Of a DNA stretch of 64,000 nucleotides, positions 35,864 to 44,984 are shown piece after piece (the stretch's first letter is position 1; each line of letters opens with the position of its first letter). The notes under the pieces were generated by a model. The model saw only the letters and a program-made list of their open reading frames with translations, was not told the origin of the DNA and did no database searches. A program made the position numbers and the translations under genes. The stretch lies in assembly GCF_024704725.1 (NCBI RefSeq), contig NZ_JALIQS010000002.1, positions 620,001 through 684,000 on the forward strand, in the 5' to 3' direction. This stretch comes from Shinella sp. CPCC 101442 (GTDB lineage Bacteria; Pseudomonadota; Alphaproteobacteria; Rhizobiales; Rhizobiaceae).

Positions 35864-37368
35864 TGGCTTGCCTCCTCCTGCGGGGCCTTGTCTTCCAGGC
35901 CCATGGCAAATCGAATGATGTCGGTCTCGCTGATCGCGTCGCCGGAAAGCTCGCCGGCAATGCGGCCGCGCCGCATGACCAACACGCGATCGGACAGCCC
36001 GACGATCTCCTGCATCTCGGACGAGATGACGACGATCGCCTTGCCCTCTGCGGCGAGCGTGGCGATGATCTCGTAGATCTGCTGCTTGGCGCCGATATCG
36101 ACGCCGCGCGTCGGCTCGTCGAAGACGATCAGGTCGGGCTCGACGGCAAGTGTCTTGGCGATCAGCACCTTCTGCTGGTTGCCGCCGCTGAGCGCGCCGG
36201 CCGTGACGTCGAGGCGGCCGGCGCGGATGTCGTAGCGTCCGACGGCGGCTTCGAGATCACGCCGCTCCGCCCGCCGGTCGATCCACCTCGCGCCGTTGAT
36301 CGCGCCCTTGGTGAGCGCCACGTTCTGGTCGAGCGACTTGCCGAGCAGCAGGCCCTTGCCCTTGCGGTCCTCCGTCAGGTAGGCGAGTTTCAGCCCCCAG
36401 GCCTCACGCGCCGCCGGCAGCTTGCGCGCCTCACCACGCAGCACGAAGGACCCGCATCGCGCCGGCCGCAGCCCGAAGAGCGCTTCGAAAAGTTCCGTGC
36501 GGCCGGAGCCGACGAGCCCGGAAATGCCGAGCACTTCGCCTTCACGAATATCGAGTGTCGCCTCCTCGACGGCGCCCGGCGACGTCAGGCCGGCGACGCT
36601 GAGCAATGCCTTACGGTCCGCCGCACCGCGCCGGGGTGGATAGATTTCCGACAGAGGCCGCCCGACCATCGCCTCGGCCATCGCATCCTCGGAAATATCG
36701 CTGGTGTTCTCGACGCGCACGATCTGGCCGTCGCGCAGGACCGCGACGCGATCGGCGATATCCTTCACCTCCTCAAGGCGATGCGACGTGAAGATCACCG
36801 AACCGCCCGCCTCGCGGAACGCGCGGATACGGGCAAACAGGTTGCCCGCCTCCGTCGCCGACAGCACTGCGGTCGGCTCGTCCATCAGGATGAGCTTCGG
36901 TTGCCGGGCGAAAGCCTTGGCGAGCTCGATCATCTGCCAGTCGGAGACGGGCAAGTCGCGCAGCCGCGTCCGGACGGGAGCGATTGACCCGAGTTCGGCC
37001 AGCAGGTCTCGTGCGCGTGCCTCCATCGCCTTGCGATCGGTGAAGAGGCCGCGTGTGATTTCCCGGCCGAGAAAGACGTTTTCCGCCACCGTCAAATGGG
37101 GCGCCAGGCAGAATTCCTGGTGTACCATGACGATGCCCGCGCGTTCGGCGGCATGCAGCGTTGCCGGCGCCGGCGCGCCGTCCAGCAGCATCGTGCCCGA
37201 AGACGGCGGTGCCAGCCCGGCGGCAATGCGCATGAGGGTCGATTTGCCCGCGCCGTTTTCACCAACGAGCGCCAGCACCTCGCCCGGTTTCACCACGAGA
37301 TCGATGCCCTTCAGCACCGGCACGATGCCATAGGATTTGGCGATGTCGCGAAATACCAGGAGCGCCAT
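35860..37368 (-). CDS. ABC importer A double ATPase (RbsA type)
   Basis: 502 residues with two tandem ATPase domains. The first has Walker A GENGAGKST and Walker B LILMDEPTAVLS. The second has the degenerate Walker A GLVGSGRTE that is normal in this family, a full signature LSGGNQQKVLIAK, and LIVFDEPTRGVD. It powers importer A. It starts two bases after the upstream dehydrogenase gene stops, within one operon. Confidence 0.92.
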   Translation of the reverse strand: MALLVFRDIAKSYGIVPVLKGIDLVVKPGEVLALVGENGAGKSTLMRIAAGLAPPSSGTMLLDGAPAPATLHAAERAGIVMVHQEFCLAPHLTVAENVFLGREITRGLFTDRKAMEARARDLLAELGSIAPVRTRLRDLPVSDWQMIELAKAFARQPKLILMDEPTAVLSATEAGNLFARIRAFREAGGSVIFTSHRLEEVKDIADRVAVLRDGQIVRVENTSDISEDAMAEAMVGRPLSEIYPPRRGAADRKALLSVAGLTSPGAVEEATLDIREGEVLGISGLVGSGRTELFEALFGLRPARCGSFVLRGEARKLPAAREAWGLKLAYLTEDRKGKGLLLGKSLDQNVALTKGAINGARWIDRRAERRDLEAAVGRYDIRAGRLDVTAGALSGGNQQKVLIAKTLAVEPDLIVFDEPTRGVDIGAKQQIYEIIATLAAEGKAIVVISSEMQEIVGLSDRVLVMRRGRIAGELSGDAISETDIIRFAMGLEDKAPQEEASH

Positions 37369-37370
37369 GA

Positions 37371-38357
37371 TCAGCCGCCGACCGGAGAAAGACGCGGAGC
37401 AATCTCGGCGCGGTTGACGACGAGTGCCGGGTCGAGCGTGCCACTGAAGAAATCGAGGATGTTTGCCGCCGCCGAGATGGCCATGCGCCGCGCGCAGGCT
37501 TCGGTGAGCCCGGCATTGTGCGGGGAAAGCACCACCCGGTCGCAGGCGAGCATGGGGTCGTCATGTGCCGGCGGTTCGGCATCGAGCACGTCGAGGCCGG
37601 CCGCGGCAAGCCGCCCCTCATTGAGCGCCGCCAGCAACGCCCCTTCATCGATCAGGCCGCCGCGCGCCGTGTTGACGAGAATGGCCGAACGTTTCATCAC
37701 GGCCAGCTCCGCAGCACCGATCAAAGGCTCGGCGCCGGATTTGGGCACATGCAGCGACACGACGTCGGCGCGCGAAAGGCCATCGAGCAAGTCATCCACA
37801 GGCGTTGCGCCAGCCGCCGCGATCTGGTCCGCGGCCTGGAACTTGTCGTAGGCAAGCACCGTCATGCCGAGCGCCGTCGCGATCTGCGCCAGCCGCCTGC
37901 CGATGCGGCCGAAGCCGACCACCAGCAGCGTGCCCCCATCGAGCTCGTCGGCATCGAGACTGTTCCGGTAATTCCAGTCGCCTTGCCGCATCTTGCGATC
38001 AAAGAGGACGGTGCGGCGCGCGGCCGAGAGCATCAGCATGACGGCGTGCTCGGCCACGGCGCGGGAATTCACATCCCCCACGACGGCAAGCGGGATGCCG
38101 CGGCCGTTCAGGGCTGCAACGTCAACCGAATCGTAGCCGACGCCGTGGCGCGAAACGATCTTGAGATTGGGCGCATCGGCAATGAACGCCGCCGACAGCG
38201 GCTGGGTGCGGATGAGCAGCGCATCGGCGGTCGCGAGGAACGGCGCATAGCTTGCCGCGGAGACCTCCTCGACATAGTCGATCGTCACGCCGGGCGCGGA
38301 GTTAAGAACGGCTAGGCCGTCCGCGTGGATCTTGCCTGCCACCAGGATCCTGGGCAT
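37371..38357 (-). CDS. D-2-hydroxyacid dehydrogenase
   Basis: 328 residues. The NAD loop is VGFGRIGRRLAQIATALGM (about 146-164), and catalytic Arg, Glu and His are in VNTARGGLID, GLDVLDAEP and LSPHNAGLT. The family includes phosphoglycerate dehydrogenase and glyoxylate/hydroxypyruvate reductases. Between an aldolase and an importer it may reduce or oxidise a C2-C3 hydroxyacid from the aldol cleavage. The start is one base after the aldolase gene stop. A strict substrate cannot be named. Confidence 0.82.
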   Translation of the reverse strand: MPRILVAGKIHADGLAVLNSAPGVTIDYVEEVSAASYAPFLATADALLIRTQPLSAAFIADAPNLKIVSRHGVGYDSVDVAALNGRGIPLAVVGDVNSRAVAEHAVMLMLSAARRTVLFDRKMRQGDWNYRNSLDADELDGGTLLVVGFGRIGRRLAQIATALGMTVLAYDKFQAADQIAAAGATPVDDLLDGLSRADVVSLHVPKSGAEPLIGAAELAVMKRSAILVNTARGGLIDEGALLAALNEGRLAAAGLDVLDAEPPAHDDPMLACDRVVLSPHNAGLTEACARRMAISAAANILDFFSGTLDPALVVNRAEIAPRLSPVGG

Positions 38358-39173
38358 TCAATATCCTCCCGTGTCGATCGTGTTGGCGGGAGAAAACTCC
38401 TGCACGAGATCACGGAATTTCCGCACGCTCGCCTCGGCAGCACCTGCAAGAAGGCGGACATCGTTGGTGACCGTCACGAAATCGAAGCCCCAGCCCACCG
38501 CTTCCGCCGCGTAGTCGGGCGTGCCGTTGTGCAGTGCCGCCCGCTTGCCGGCCCTGTGGGCCGCATGGAGGATCGACTTGATCGCCTCGATCATCTCCGG
38601 CTCGCGGCGGTCGAAGCCGGGCGCGTAGCGCTTGCCCTGGAGCCCCAGCGTCAGGTCGGCGGGGCCGATATAGACGCCATCGAGGCCGGGGGTCGCGAGG
38701 ATATCTTCGAGGTTCTCGTAGGCCTGCGCGGTCTCGATCATGGCAAGGCAGATCATTTCGTCGTCGGCTTCCGCGGCATATCCGGCACCGGCTGAAAACA
38801 GTGCGCGGCTGGGACCGAAGCTGCGGACGCCGTTGGGCGGATAGCGCACATAGGAGACGAGCCGCTCGGCCTCGGCGCGCGTATTGATCATCGGGCAGAT
38901 GACGCCATAGGCGCCGGCGTCCAGCGCCTTCATGATGTCGGCGGGATCGAGCCACGGCACGCGCACCAGCGGCGTCACCCCGCTTGCTCGCATGGCCTGC
39001 AGCATCGGCACCGCCCCGTCGTAACCGACAATGCCGTGCTGCATGTCGATGGTGAGCGAATCGTAGCCCTGCGCCGCCATGATTTCCGCACTGAAGGAAT
39101 TGGCGATGGAGAGCCAGCCATTGAGGACGGGCTTGCCTTCGGCCCAGCGCTGTTTGACACCGTTCTTGATCAT
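38358..39173 (-). CDS. HpcH/HpaI-family aldolase
   Basis: A 271-residue class II pyruvate aldolase. SLTIDMQHGIVGYDGAV (about 41-57) holds the catalytic His, PLVRVPWLDPADIMKALDAGAYGVICPMINT is the central barrel, and YIGPADLTLGLQG binds the metal region. It cleaves 2-keto-3-deoxy or 4-hydroxy-2-oxo acids into pyruvate and an aldehyde. The ALDH upstream would oxidise that aldehyde. GAGGAGG lies before the ATG at 39173, ten bases after the ALDH stop. Confidence 0.85.
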   Translation of the reverse strand: MIKNGVKQRWAEGKPVLNGWLSIANSFSAEIMAAQGYDSLTIDMQHGIVGYDGAVPMLQAMRASGVTPLVRVPWLDPADIMKALDAGAYGVICPMINTRAEAERLVSYVRYPPNGVRSFGPSRALFSAGAGYAAEADDEMICLAMIETAQAYENLEDILATPGLDGVYIGPADLTLGLQGKRYAPGFDRREPEMIEAIKSILHAAHRAGKRAALHNGTPDYAAEAVGWGFDFVTVTNDVRLLAGAAEASVRKFRDLVQEFSPANTIDTGGY

Positions 39174-39183
39174 GGCTGCCTCC

Positions 39184-40620
39184 TCAGACCAGCATTTGCG
39201 CGAGCTTGACGTTGGAATAGTCGAGGATGCCCTCGGTGCCGCCTTCGCGACCCATGCCACTCGCCTTGATGCCGCCGAACGGCGCCTCGGCGGCGGCGAG
39301 CGCAAAACTGTTGACCCCGACCATGCCCGCCTCCAGCCGCGCCGCCGCCTCGCGTGCCCGGCCGGCATCACGGGTGAAGACGTAAGCGGAGAGGCCCATT
39401 TCGGAGGCATTCGCCCGCTCGAAAACCTCATCTGTGCTGGAGAACGGCGTGATGGCGGCGATCGGGCCGAAGTTCTCCTCGGCGATTGCCTTGGCATCGT
39501 CCGGCAGGCCGGTGATGACGGTCGGCTCGAAGAAGAACCCGGCGTTCATATCCGCCGGGCGCCGCCCGCCCGTAAGAATCTTGCCGCCGCGGTCGCTGGC
39601 ATCGGCAACGATCTCTTCGATTGCAGCGATGCGCCGCTCGTTGATCAGCGGCCCCATCTGCGTCGCCTCGTCGAGGCCATGGCCGAGTTTTAGCGCGCGG
39701 GCGCGGGCAGCAAAGCCTTCGGCGAAGCGATCATGCAGCGCTTCGTGTACGTAGAAGCGGTCCGGCGTGACGCAGACCTGACCGGCATTGGCGTATTTGG
39801 TCGGCACCGCGAGATCGAGCGCCTTGTCGAGATCGGCGTCGTCGAAGACGATCATCGGCGCATTGCCGCCGAGTTCCATGCTGATGCGCTTCACCGTCTC
39901 GGCGCTGTCGCGGATCATCTGCTGGCCGACGCGCGTCGATCCCGTCAGCGAAACCTTTCGCACGACCGGCGATGTCATGATCGGCTTGTAGGTGTTGCCG
40001 GTCGGGCCGATCAGGAGATTGGCGACACCCGCCGGAAGGCCGGCTTCGCGCAGGCAATCGAAAAGGACCATTGCCACGCCCGGCACCTCGACGGAAGGAC
40101 GGACGATGACGGCGCAGCCGGCGGCAAGTGCGGGCGCGACCTTGCGGGCAATCAACGCCGCTGGAAAATTCCACGCGGTGAAGGCCGCGACGACACCGAC
40201 GGGCTCGTGCGTGACCTCCAGGCGGCCGCCCGGCACACGGCTTTCGACGATGCGGCCGTAGATGCGGCGGGCTTCCTCCGCGTACCAGCGGAACTGGTCG
40301 ACGGCGAGCGCCCATTCGCGACCCGCCTGCACCAGCGGCTTTCCGGTTTCGAGCGTGATCTGGCGTGCAGCCTCGGCCGTGCGCGCCGCCATCACATCGG
40401 CCGCCTTGTGCAAGTGGTCCGCGCGTGTCCAGGCCGGCATTCTCTTCCACGCGTGGAAAGCCTTGTCCGCAACGCTGATCGCCCTGTTGGTGTCATCGAC
40501 GCTCGCCACGGGAACGACGCCCAAGACGTCGCCATTGCCCGGATCCGTGATTTCAGTCGATGCGCCAGTCGCGGGACCTGACCAGGCACCATCGATGAAC
40601 AAGCCGTGGGACGCGTACAT
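39184..40620 (-). CDS. NAD(P)-dependent aldehyde dehydrogenase
   Basis: A 478-residue ALDH. The catalytic Glu lies in SMELGGNAPMIVFDDAD and the Cys in KYANAGQVCVTPDRFYV; the C-terminal NSFALAAAEAPFGGIKASG is near the succinate-semialdehyde/glycolaldehyde dehydrogenase groups. First gene of a six-gene operon with aldolase, hydroxyacid dehydrogenase and importer A. The ATG at 40620 has GAGGAGGAA six bases upstream. Two GCAA-N6-TTGC operators lie 64 and 180 bp upstream. It probably oxidises the aldehyde released by the aldolase. Confidence 0.87.
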   Translation of the reverse strand: MYASHGLFIDGAWSGPATGASTEITDPGNGDVLGVVPVASVDDTNRAISVADKAFHAWKRMPAWTRADHLHKAADVMAARTAEAARQITLETGKPLVQAGREWALAVDQFRWYAEEARRIYGRIVESRVPGGRLEVTHEPVGVVAAFTAWNFPAALIARKVAPALAAGCAVIVRPSVEVPGVAMVLFDCLREAGLPAGVANLLIGPTGNTYKPIMTSPVVRKVSLTGSTRVGQQMIRDSAETVKRISMELGGNAPMIVFDDADLDKALDLAVPTKYANAGQVCVTPDRFYVHEALHDRFAEGFAARARALKLGHGLDEATQMGPLINERRIAAIEEIVADASDRGGKILTGGRRPADMNAGFFFEPTVITGLPDDAKAIAEENFGPIAAITPFSSTDEVFERANASEMGLSAYVFTRDAGRAREAAARLEAGMVGVNSFALAAAEAPFGGIKASGMGREGGTEGILDYSNVKLAQMLV

Positions 40621-40683
40621 GTTTCCTCCTCGGATTGCTGATGGAGACCCGATCAGCAACATTCATTTTCATTATTACAAAGA

Positions 40684-40699
40684 CGCAATTTTAATTGCA
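40684..40699. promoter_or_regulatory. GCAA-N6-TTGC operator upstream of the ALDH operon (site 3)
   Basis: CGCAATTTTAATTGCA has GCAA at 40685-40688 and TTGC at 40695-40698. It lies 64 bp before the ALDH start, likely at the promoter. A degenerate half-copy occurs at 40656-40669. Confidence 0.65.
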
Positions 40700-40799
40700 C
40701 GTCAAGCGTAATCGGCACGATGGACAGCTTGTTGGGGGTGAATGGAGCGTCGGACGCGGTGCCGGCGAGCGCGGCGCGAATTGCCGGAAAAACTCCATG

Positions 40800-40815
40800 T
40801 GCAATTATTATTGCG
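40800..40815. promoter_or_regulatory. GCAA-N6-TTGC operator, distal (site 4)
   Basis: TGCAATTATTATTGCG, 101 bp further upstream than site 3 (centre to centre about 116 bp, eleven helical turns). It is close to the end of the dehydrogenase gene at 40833. The pair could allow looping. Confidence 0.6.
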
Positions 40816-40832
40816 CCACCATCGTCCTGCGG

Positions 40833-41954
40833 TCAATCACCATTCACATCAAGCCATGCGCCGGCGCGCGACGATTGCTGGATCGTCTCCACCAGCGTCT
40901 GGATGCGCAGGCCAGCGCGGAAATTGAACGGCTCCGGACGCAAGCCGGCAATCGCCTCCAGATAGCCGGCGACCTCGATGGTCTTCAGATCGTTGAAGCC
41001 AAGCTGGTGGCCGGGGGCGACGCAGAAACGGCCATAGGGCGCGTGGTCGGGACCGGCTTCGATACGCCGAAAACCCTGCCGCCCCTTCGCATCGGCCGTC
41101 GAATAGAAATGAAGCTCGTTAAAGCGCTCCTGCGAAAAGGCAAGCGCGCCCTTCGTGCCGTAGACTTCGAAATCGTGCTGCATCTTGCGGCCGGTTGCGA
41201 TCCAGTTGCCCTCGATGGAGCCGGTCGCGCCATTGGCAAAGCGCAGGAAGGCGCGGCCGACATCGTCCGTCTCGACCGGCCGCACACCGCCCCTGCCATC
41301 GGGGCGGCTCGCGATCATCGTGACGCAGTCGCCCATGACCTTCGTGATCGGTCCCATCAGGAACTCCGCCGTTGCCAGCGCGTGGCTGCCGATATCGGCC
41401 AAGGCACCGCCACCGGCAGGATCGTGCCGGAAGGTGAACGGGCCGCTTGCATCGGCCATATAGTCCTCCGCATGGAGGCCACGGTAACCGCGGATGTCGC
41501 CAAGTTCCCCGCCGGCGATCATCTCCCGGGCGAGGCTGAGCATCGGGTTGCAAAGGTAGTTAAAGCCGACCTGCGTCTTGATGCCGGCCTTCTCCGCCGC
41601 TTCGGCCATCTCGCGCGCGTCGCGCGCAAGCGGGGCAAGCGGTTTTTCGCAGTAGACGTGTTTGCCGGCGGCGATGGCCGATAGCGCCATCTCCTTGTGC
41701 AGCGCATTCGGTGCCGTGATGTCGATGACATCGATATCGGGATCCGCCACCAGGCTGCGCCAGTCATCCGTGGCACGCTCGAAGCCAAAGGCCCCGCGCG
41801 CGGCTTCCGCTTGCGCCATGGTCACATCGGCGATCGTGGCAAGTTCCACGTCATAGGGCAGGTCGAACACCCGTTCGGCGGCGGCGAAGCCGAAGACATG
41901 CGTCTTGCCCATGAAACCCGACCCGATGAGGCCAAGACGGAGCTTCTTTTTCAT
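40833..41954 (-). CDS. Gfo/Idh/MocA-family dehydrogenase
   Basis: 373 residues. The Rossmann loop is LGLIGSGFMGKTHVFGFA, EKPLAPLARDAREM (about 95-108) carries the catalytic Lys, and GGALADIGSHALATAEFLMG holds the second motif. It is different from the two long paralogues and from the iolG-like protein, and so is probably for another cyclitol or sugar substrate. The ATG at 41954 has GGGAAC about ten bases upstream. It is divergent from iolE with operator site 5 between them. Confidence 0.85.
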   Translation of the reverse strand: MKKKLRLGLIGSGFMGKTHVFGFAAAERVFDLPYDVELATIADVTMAQAEAARGAFGFERATDDWRSLVADPDIDVIDITAPNALHKEMALSAIAAGKHVYCEKPLAPLARDAREMAEAAEKAGIKTQVGFNYLCNPMLSLAREMIAGGELGDIRGYRGLHAEDYMADASGPFTFRHDPAGGGALADIGSHALATAEFLMGPITKVMGDCVTMIASRPDGRGGVRPVETDDVGRAFLRFANGATGSIEGNWIATGRKMQHDFEVYGTKGALAFSQERFNELHFYSTADAKGRQGFRRIEAGPDHAPYGRFCVAPGHQLGFNDLKTIEVAGYLEAIAGLRPEPFNFRAGLRIQTLVETIQQSSRAGAWLDVNGD

Positions 41955-41990
41955 TTTCTCTGTTCCCTGGATGATGCGCATTTTGTTTAA

Positions 41991-42006
41991 TGCAATTATC
42001 ATTGCA
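41991..42006. promoter_or_regulatory. GCAA-N6-TTGC operator between a dehydrogenase gene and iolE (site 5)
   Basis: TGCAATTATCATTGCA, with GCAA at 41992-41995 and TTGC at 42002-42005. It is 37 bp from the dehydrogenase start and 64 bp from iolE and could control both. Confidence 0.7.
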
Positions 42007-42069
42007 AAAATATTCAAGTGTCAATATTTGTTTTTCAGACACCCGAAACCCCTTACCCGGAGCCCGACC

Positions 42070-42969
42070 ATGAAAGCCAAACTCGGCATTGCCCCCATCG
42101 CCTGGTGGAACGACGACCTGCCGGAAATCAGCAGCGACATTTCGCTGGAAGGATGCCTTGCCGAGGCCGCGCAAGCCGGCTTTACCGGCATGGAGACCGG
42201 CCGCCGGTTCCCGATGGACGCGAAGATCCTGCGCCCCATTCTCGACAAGCACGGCATCCAGGTTTGCGGCGGCTGGTTCTCCGGCCTTCTGCTCGATGGC
42301 GACATCGAGGCGGAGAAGGACCGGATCGCCGAGCAGATGGCGCTGTTCAAGGCGGTCGATGCTCCCTGCATCGTCTACGGCGAGACGGCCGGCACCATCC
42401 AGGGCGACCGCACCGCGCCGCTTGCCACCAAGCGCAAGCTCTCCGAGGACGAGATCAAGGCCTACGGTCGCAAGATGACGGCCTTCGGCGAATGGTGTTC
42501 CGACCAGGGCATGCCGATCTCCTATCACCATCACATGGCGGCGCCGATCGAGACCGAGGAAGAACTCGATCTCCTGATGAAACATTCCGGCGAAGGCTTG
42601 CCGCTGCTCTTCGATGCCGGCCACATGGCCTTTGCCGGCGGCGACGTCCTGCACGTCATCGACAAACATCACAGCCGCATCACCCATGTGCACACCAAGG
42701 ACGTCCGCCTGCCGGTGATCGACGCGCTCGACCGCACGAAGGAGAGCTTCCTCGACGCCGTCATCAAGGGCGCCTTCACAGTGCCCGGCGACGGCAGCCT
42801 CGATTTCGAGGCCATCGTCAAGCGCCTCGCCTCCCACGGCTACGAGGGCTGGTTCGTCGTCGAGGCGGAGCAGGATCCCACCCACAATCCGCCGCTCGAC
42901 ATGGCAAAGATCGGCCATAAGGAACTCCTCCGCGTCATGGCCGCCGCCGGTTACGAGGTGGTTCGTTGA
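42070..42969 (+). CDS. iolE: myo-Inosose-2 dehydratase
   Basis: A 299-residue TIM barrel of exact IolE length. The start AKLGIAPIAWWNDDLPEIS, the block FTGMETGRRFP, CGGWFSGLLLDGD, CIVYGETAGTIQGDR and YHHHMAAPIETEEELDLLM are all IolE hallmarks. Metal ligands are in LFDAGHMAFAGGD and HVHTKDVR. It dehydrates scyllo-inosose to the diketone used by IolD. The ATG at 42070 follows GGAG. It stands alone on this strand and ends at a strong bidirectional terminator. Confidence 0.94.
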   Translation: MKAKLGIAPIAWWNDDLPEISSDISLEGCLAEAAQAGFTGMETGRRFPMDAKILRPILDKHGIQVCGGWFSGLLLDGDIEAEKDRIAEQMALFKAVDAPCIVYGETAGTIQGDRTAPLATKRKLSEDEIKAYGRKMTAFGEWCSDQGMPISYHHHMAAPIETEEELDLLMKHSGEGLPLLFDAGHMAFAGGDVLHVIDKHHSRITHVHTKDVRLPVIDALDRTKESFLDAVIKGAFTVPGDGSLDFEAIVKRLASHGYEGWFVVEAEQDPTHNPPLDMAKIGHKELLRVMAAAGYEVVR

Positions 42970-42979
42970 TAGAGCGACG

Positions 42980-43007
42980 GGACGTGCCGGCTTGAGCCGG
43001 CACGTCC
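42980..43007. terminator. Bidirectional terminator between iolE and importer B
   Basis: GGACGTGCCGGC-TTGA-GCCGGCACGTCC, a perfect twelve-pair stem, starts 11 bp after the iolE stop and four bases before the end of the convergent ATPase gene. Confidence 0.75.
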
Positions 43008-43010
43008 GTT

Positions 43011-43787
43011 TCAGATCGTCCCGCCGAGCGAGGATTCCAGCAGCGCCAGTTCCTGCCCGCCGGCCATCATGTCCTGCAAGGCTGCCGCATCCACCGTGCC
43101 GCGTTCGGCGGTACCGAGCGTCTGGCCGCGGTTCAGCACCGTGAAGCGATCACCGACAGCGAGAGCGTGACGGACGTTGTGGGTGATGAAGACGACGCCG
43201 ATGCCCTGTTTGCGCACCCGATCGATCGTGCTCAGCACGTTCGCCGTCTGGCGCACGCCGAGCGCGGAGGTCGGTTCGTCGAGGATCAGCACCTTGGCGC
43301 CGAAATAGACCGCTCGCGCAATCGCCACCGTCTGGCGCTCGCCGCCGGAGAGCGTGCCGACCGCCTGGTCCGGACCACGCAGGCTGATGCCCATCTTGCG
43401 CATTTCCTTGACGGTGATGTCATCGGCCTTGTCCGTATCGAACGTCTTGAACGGCCAGACGCCACGCTCCGGCTCCCGCCCCATCCAGAAATTGCGGCTG
43501 ACGCTCATCAACGGGATCATCGCAAGGTCCTGATAGACCGTGGCAATGCCCGCCGTCATGGCGTCGCGCGGGCTCTGGAACAGGGTCGCCGTGCCTTCCA
43601 CCAGCACCTCCCCGCCACTCGGCTTGTAGACGCCGGACATGATCTTGATGAAGGTGGATTTTCCCGCACCGTTGTCGCCGAGCAGGCAGTGGCATTCGCC
43701 GGCCTTGACGTCGAAGGAGACACCGGCCAGCGCGATGACATGGCCGAAATGCTTCGTGATGTTTCTCATCTCCACGATGGCGGACAT
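43011..43787 (-). CDS. ABC importer B ATPase (single domain)
   Basis: 258 residues. Walker A is [11 protein letters not shown], the signature [15 protein letters not shown] and Walker [13 protein letters not shown]. It has one ATPase domain, as in the fructose (FrcA) and inositol-type importers of rhizobia, so it acts as a homodimer. Its ATG shares one base with the permease stop (TGATG), so it is coupled. Last gene of the dioxygenase-SBP-permease-ATPase operon. Confidence 0.92.
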   Translation of the reverse strand: MSAIVEMRNITKHFGHVIALAGVSFDVKAGECHCLLGDNGAGKSTFIKIMSGVYKPSGGEVLVEGTATLFQSPRDAMTAGIATVYQDLAMIPLMSVSRNFWMGREPERGVWPFKTFDTDKADDITVKEMRKMGISLRGPDQAVGTLSGGERQTVAIARAVYFGAKVLILDEPTSALGVRQTANVLSTIDRVRKQGIGVVFITHNVRHALAVGDRFTVLNRGQTLGTAERGTVDAAALQDMMAGGQELALLESSLGGTI

Positions 43788-44908
43788 CAGCGTTCTCCCG
43801 TGATGATGCGGCGGATGTAGGTGTTCATGATGACGGCCGTCAGCAGGATCACGCCGAGGAACACCCGGAAGAGCGAGCTTTCCGCATTGGCAAAGAACAG
43901 GCCCTGCTGCACCACGCCGAAGATGATGGCGCCAAGTGCCGCCCCAATGACGGAGCCATAGCCGCCGGTGAGCAGCGCGCCGCCGATGACCACGCAGATG
44001 ATCGCCTCGAACTCCTTGAGCAGGCCACGGTCGGCCGCCGCCGAGCCGAACTCCATCACCTGGCAGGTGGCGAAGACGACGGCGCAGAAGGCGGAGAACA
44101 TGAACATCAGGATTTTTACGCGATTGACCGGCACGCCGACGTAGCGCGCGGCAAGCGCATCACCGCCCGCTGCAAAAATCCAGTTGCCGAACTTGGTGCG
44201 GGTCAGCAGCCAATGGCCGAAGACGACAAGCACGATCGCCCAGACGACGAGCATGGGAATGCCGTCGATGACCGGCTGCCCGGCGCGATTACCGCGGGTG
44301 AAGGTGGCGATCCAGCCCGCCTCCCCCATCCAGGTGAAGAGCCAGCCTAAAACCTTGCCGCCGAAGACCGGCGCGAGCCAGTCGGTTGCCGCTTTTTCGG
44401 CAACGCCGCCGATGATCGTCTGACGGGTAAAATAGATCGAGCCCCAGATGGTCAGGCCGCGCAGGATATAGAGGAAGGCGAGTGTCACGATGAAGGACGG
44501 CAGGCCGGTGCGGATGACCAGCCAGCCGTTCACGCCGCCAAGCAGGACGCAGAAGACGAAGGTCGCGATGATGGCGAGCCAGAGCGGCACCCCGAGATGG
44601 ACCGACAGAATGGCCATCATGACACCGGAAAAGCCGATCATCGAGCCGGTGGAAAGATCGAACTCGCCGGCAATCATCAGAAGACAGGCGCCCGCCGCGA
44701 TGACCATGAACTGGGCCGAAACCACCGTCCAGTTCATCACGCCCTCGGCGGCGAACATGCCGCTGTCGCCGGCAATTACCGCAAACAGCAGGAAGACCAG
44801 GATGGTGCCGCAGATGCCGCCGAGCTCGGGCCGGATCAGCGCGCGCCTGAGCGGCGAGACGGGTTTGATGCGCTCGTCCTTCAGCGCGTCCGGAATGACG
44901 TCCGTCAT
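43787..44908 (-). CDS. ABC importer B permease (CUT2 family)
   Basis: 373 residues with about ten helices. It has the BPD_transp_2 core [19 protein letters not shown] and [23 protein letters not shown], plus an extra loop (about residues 175-225) that is longer than in RbsC. It forms the channel for importer B. It lies 76 bp after the substrate-binding protein gene, with a strong hairpin between that may reduce its expression relative to the binding protein. Confidence 0.9.
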   Translation of the reverse strand: MTDVIPDALKDERIKPVSPLRRALIRPELGGICGTILVFLLFAVIAGDSGMFAAEGVMNWTVVSAQFMVIAAGACLLMIAGEFDLSTGSMIGFSGVMMAILSVHLGVPLWLAIIATFVFCVLLGGVNGWLVIRTGLPSFIVTLAFLYILRGLTIWGSIYFTRQTIIGGVAEKAATDWLAPVFGGKVLGWLFTWMGEAGWIATFTRGNRAGQPVIDGIPMLVVWAIVLVVFGHWLLTRTKFGNWIFAAGGDALAARYVGVPVNRVKILMFMFSAFCAVVFATCQVMEFGSAAADRGLLKEFEAIICVVIGGALLTGGYGSVIGAALGAIIFGVVQQGLFFANAESSLFRVFLGVILLTAVIMNTYIRRIITGER

Positions 44909-44936
44909 GAATGCATTTCCTCCCTCAGAAGCATTT

Positions 44937-44973
44937 TTTGGCGCGCACGGGCAACGAGCCGGTGCGCGCCAAA
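44937..44973 (-). other. Hairpin between binding-protein and permease genes of importer B
   Basis: TTTGGCGCGCAC (44937-44948) pairs with GTGCGCGCCAAA (44962-44973). In the mRNA it follows the binding-protein stop. Such hairpins often stabilise the upstream part and give more binding protein than permease. Confidence 0.6.
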
Positions 44974-44984
44974 AGTTCGTCAGA

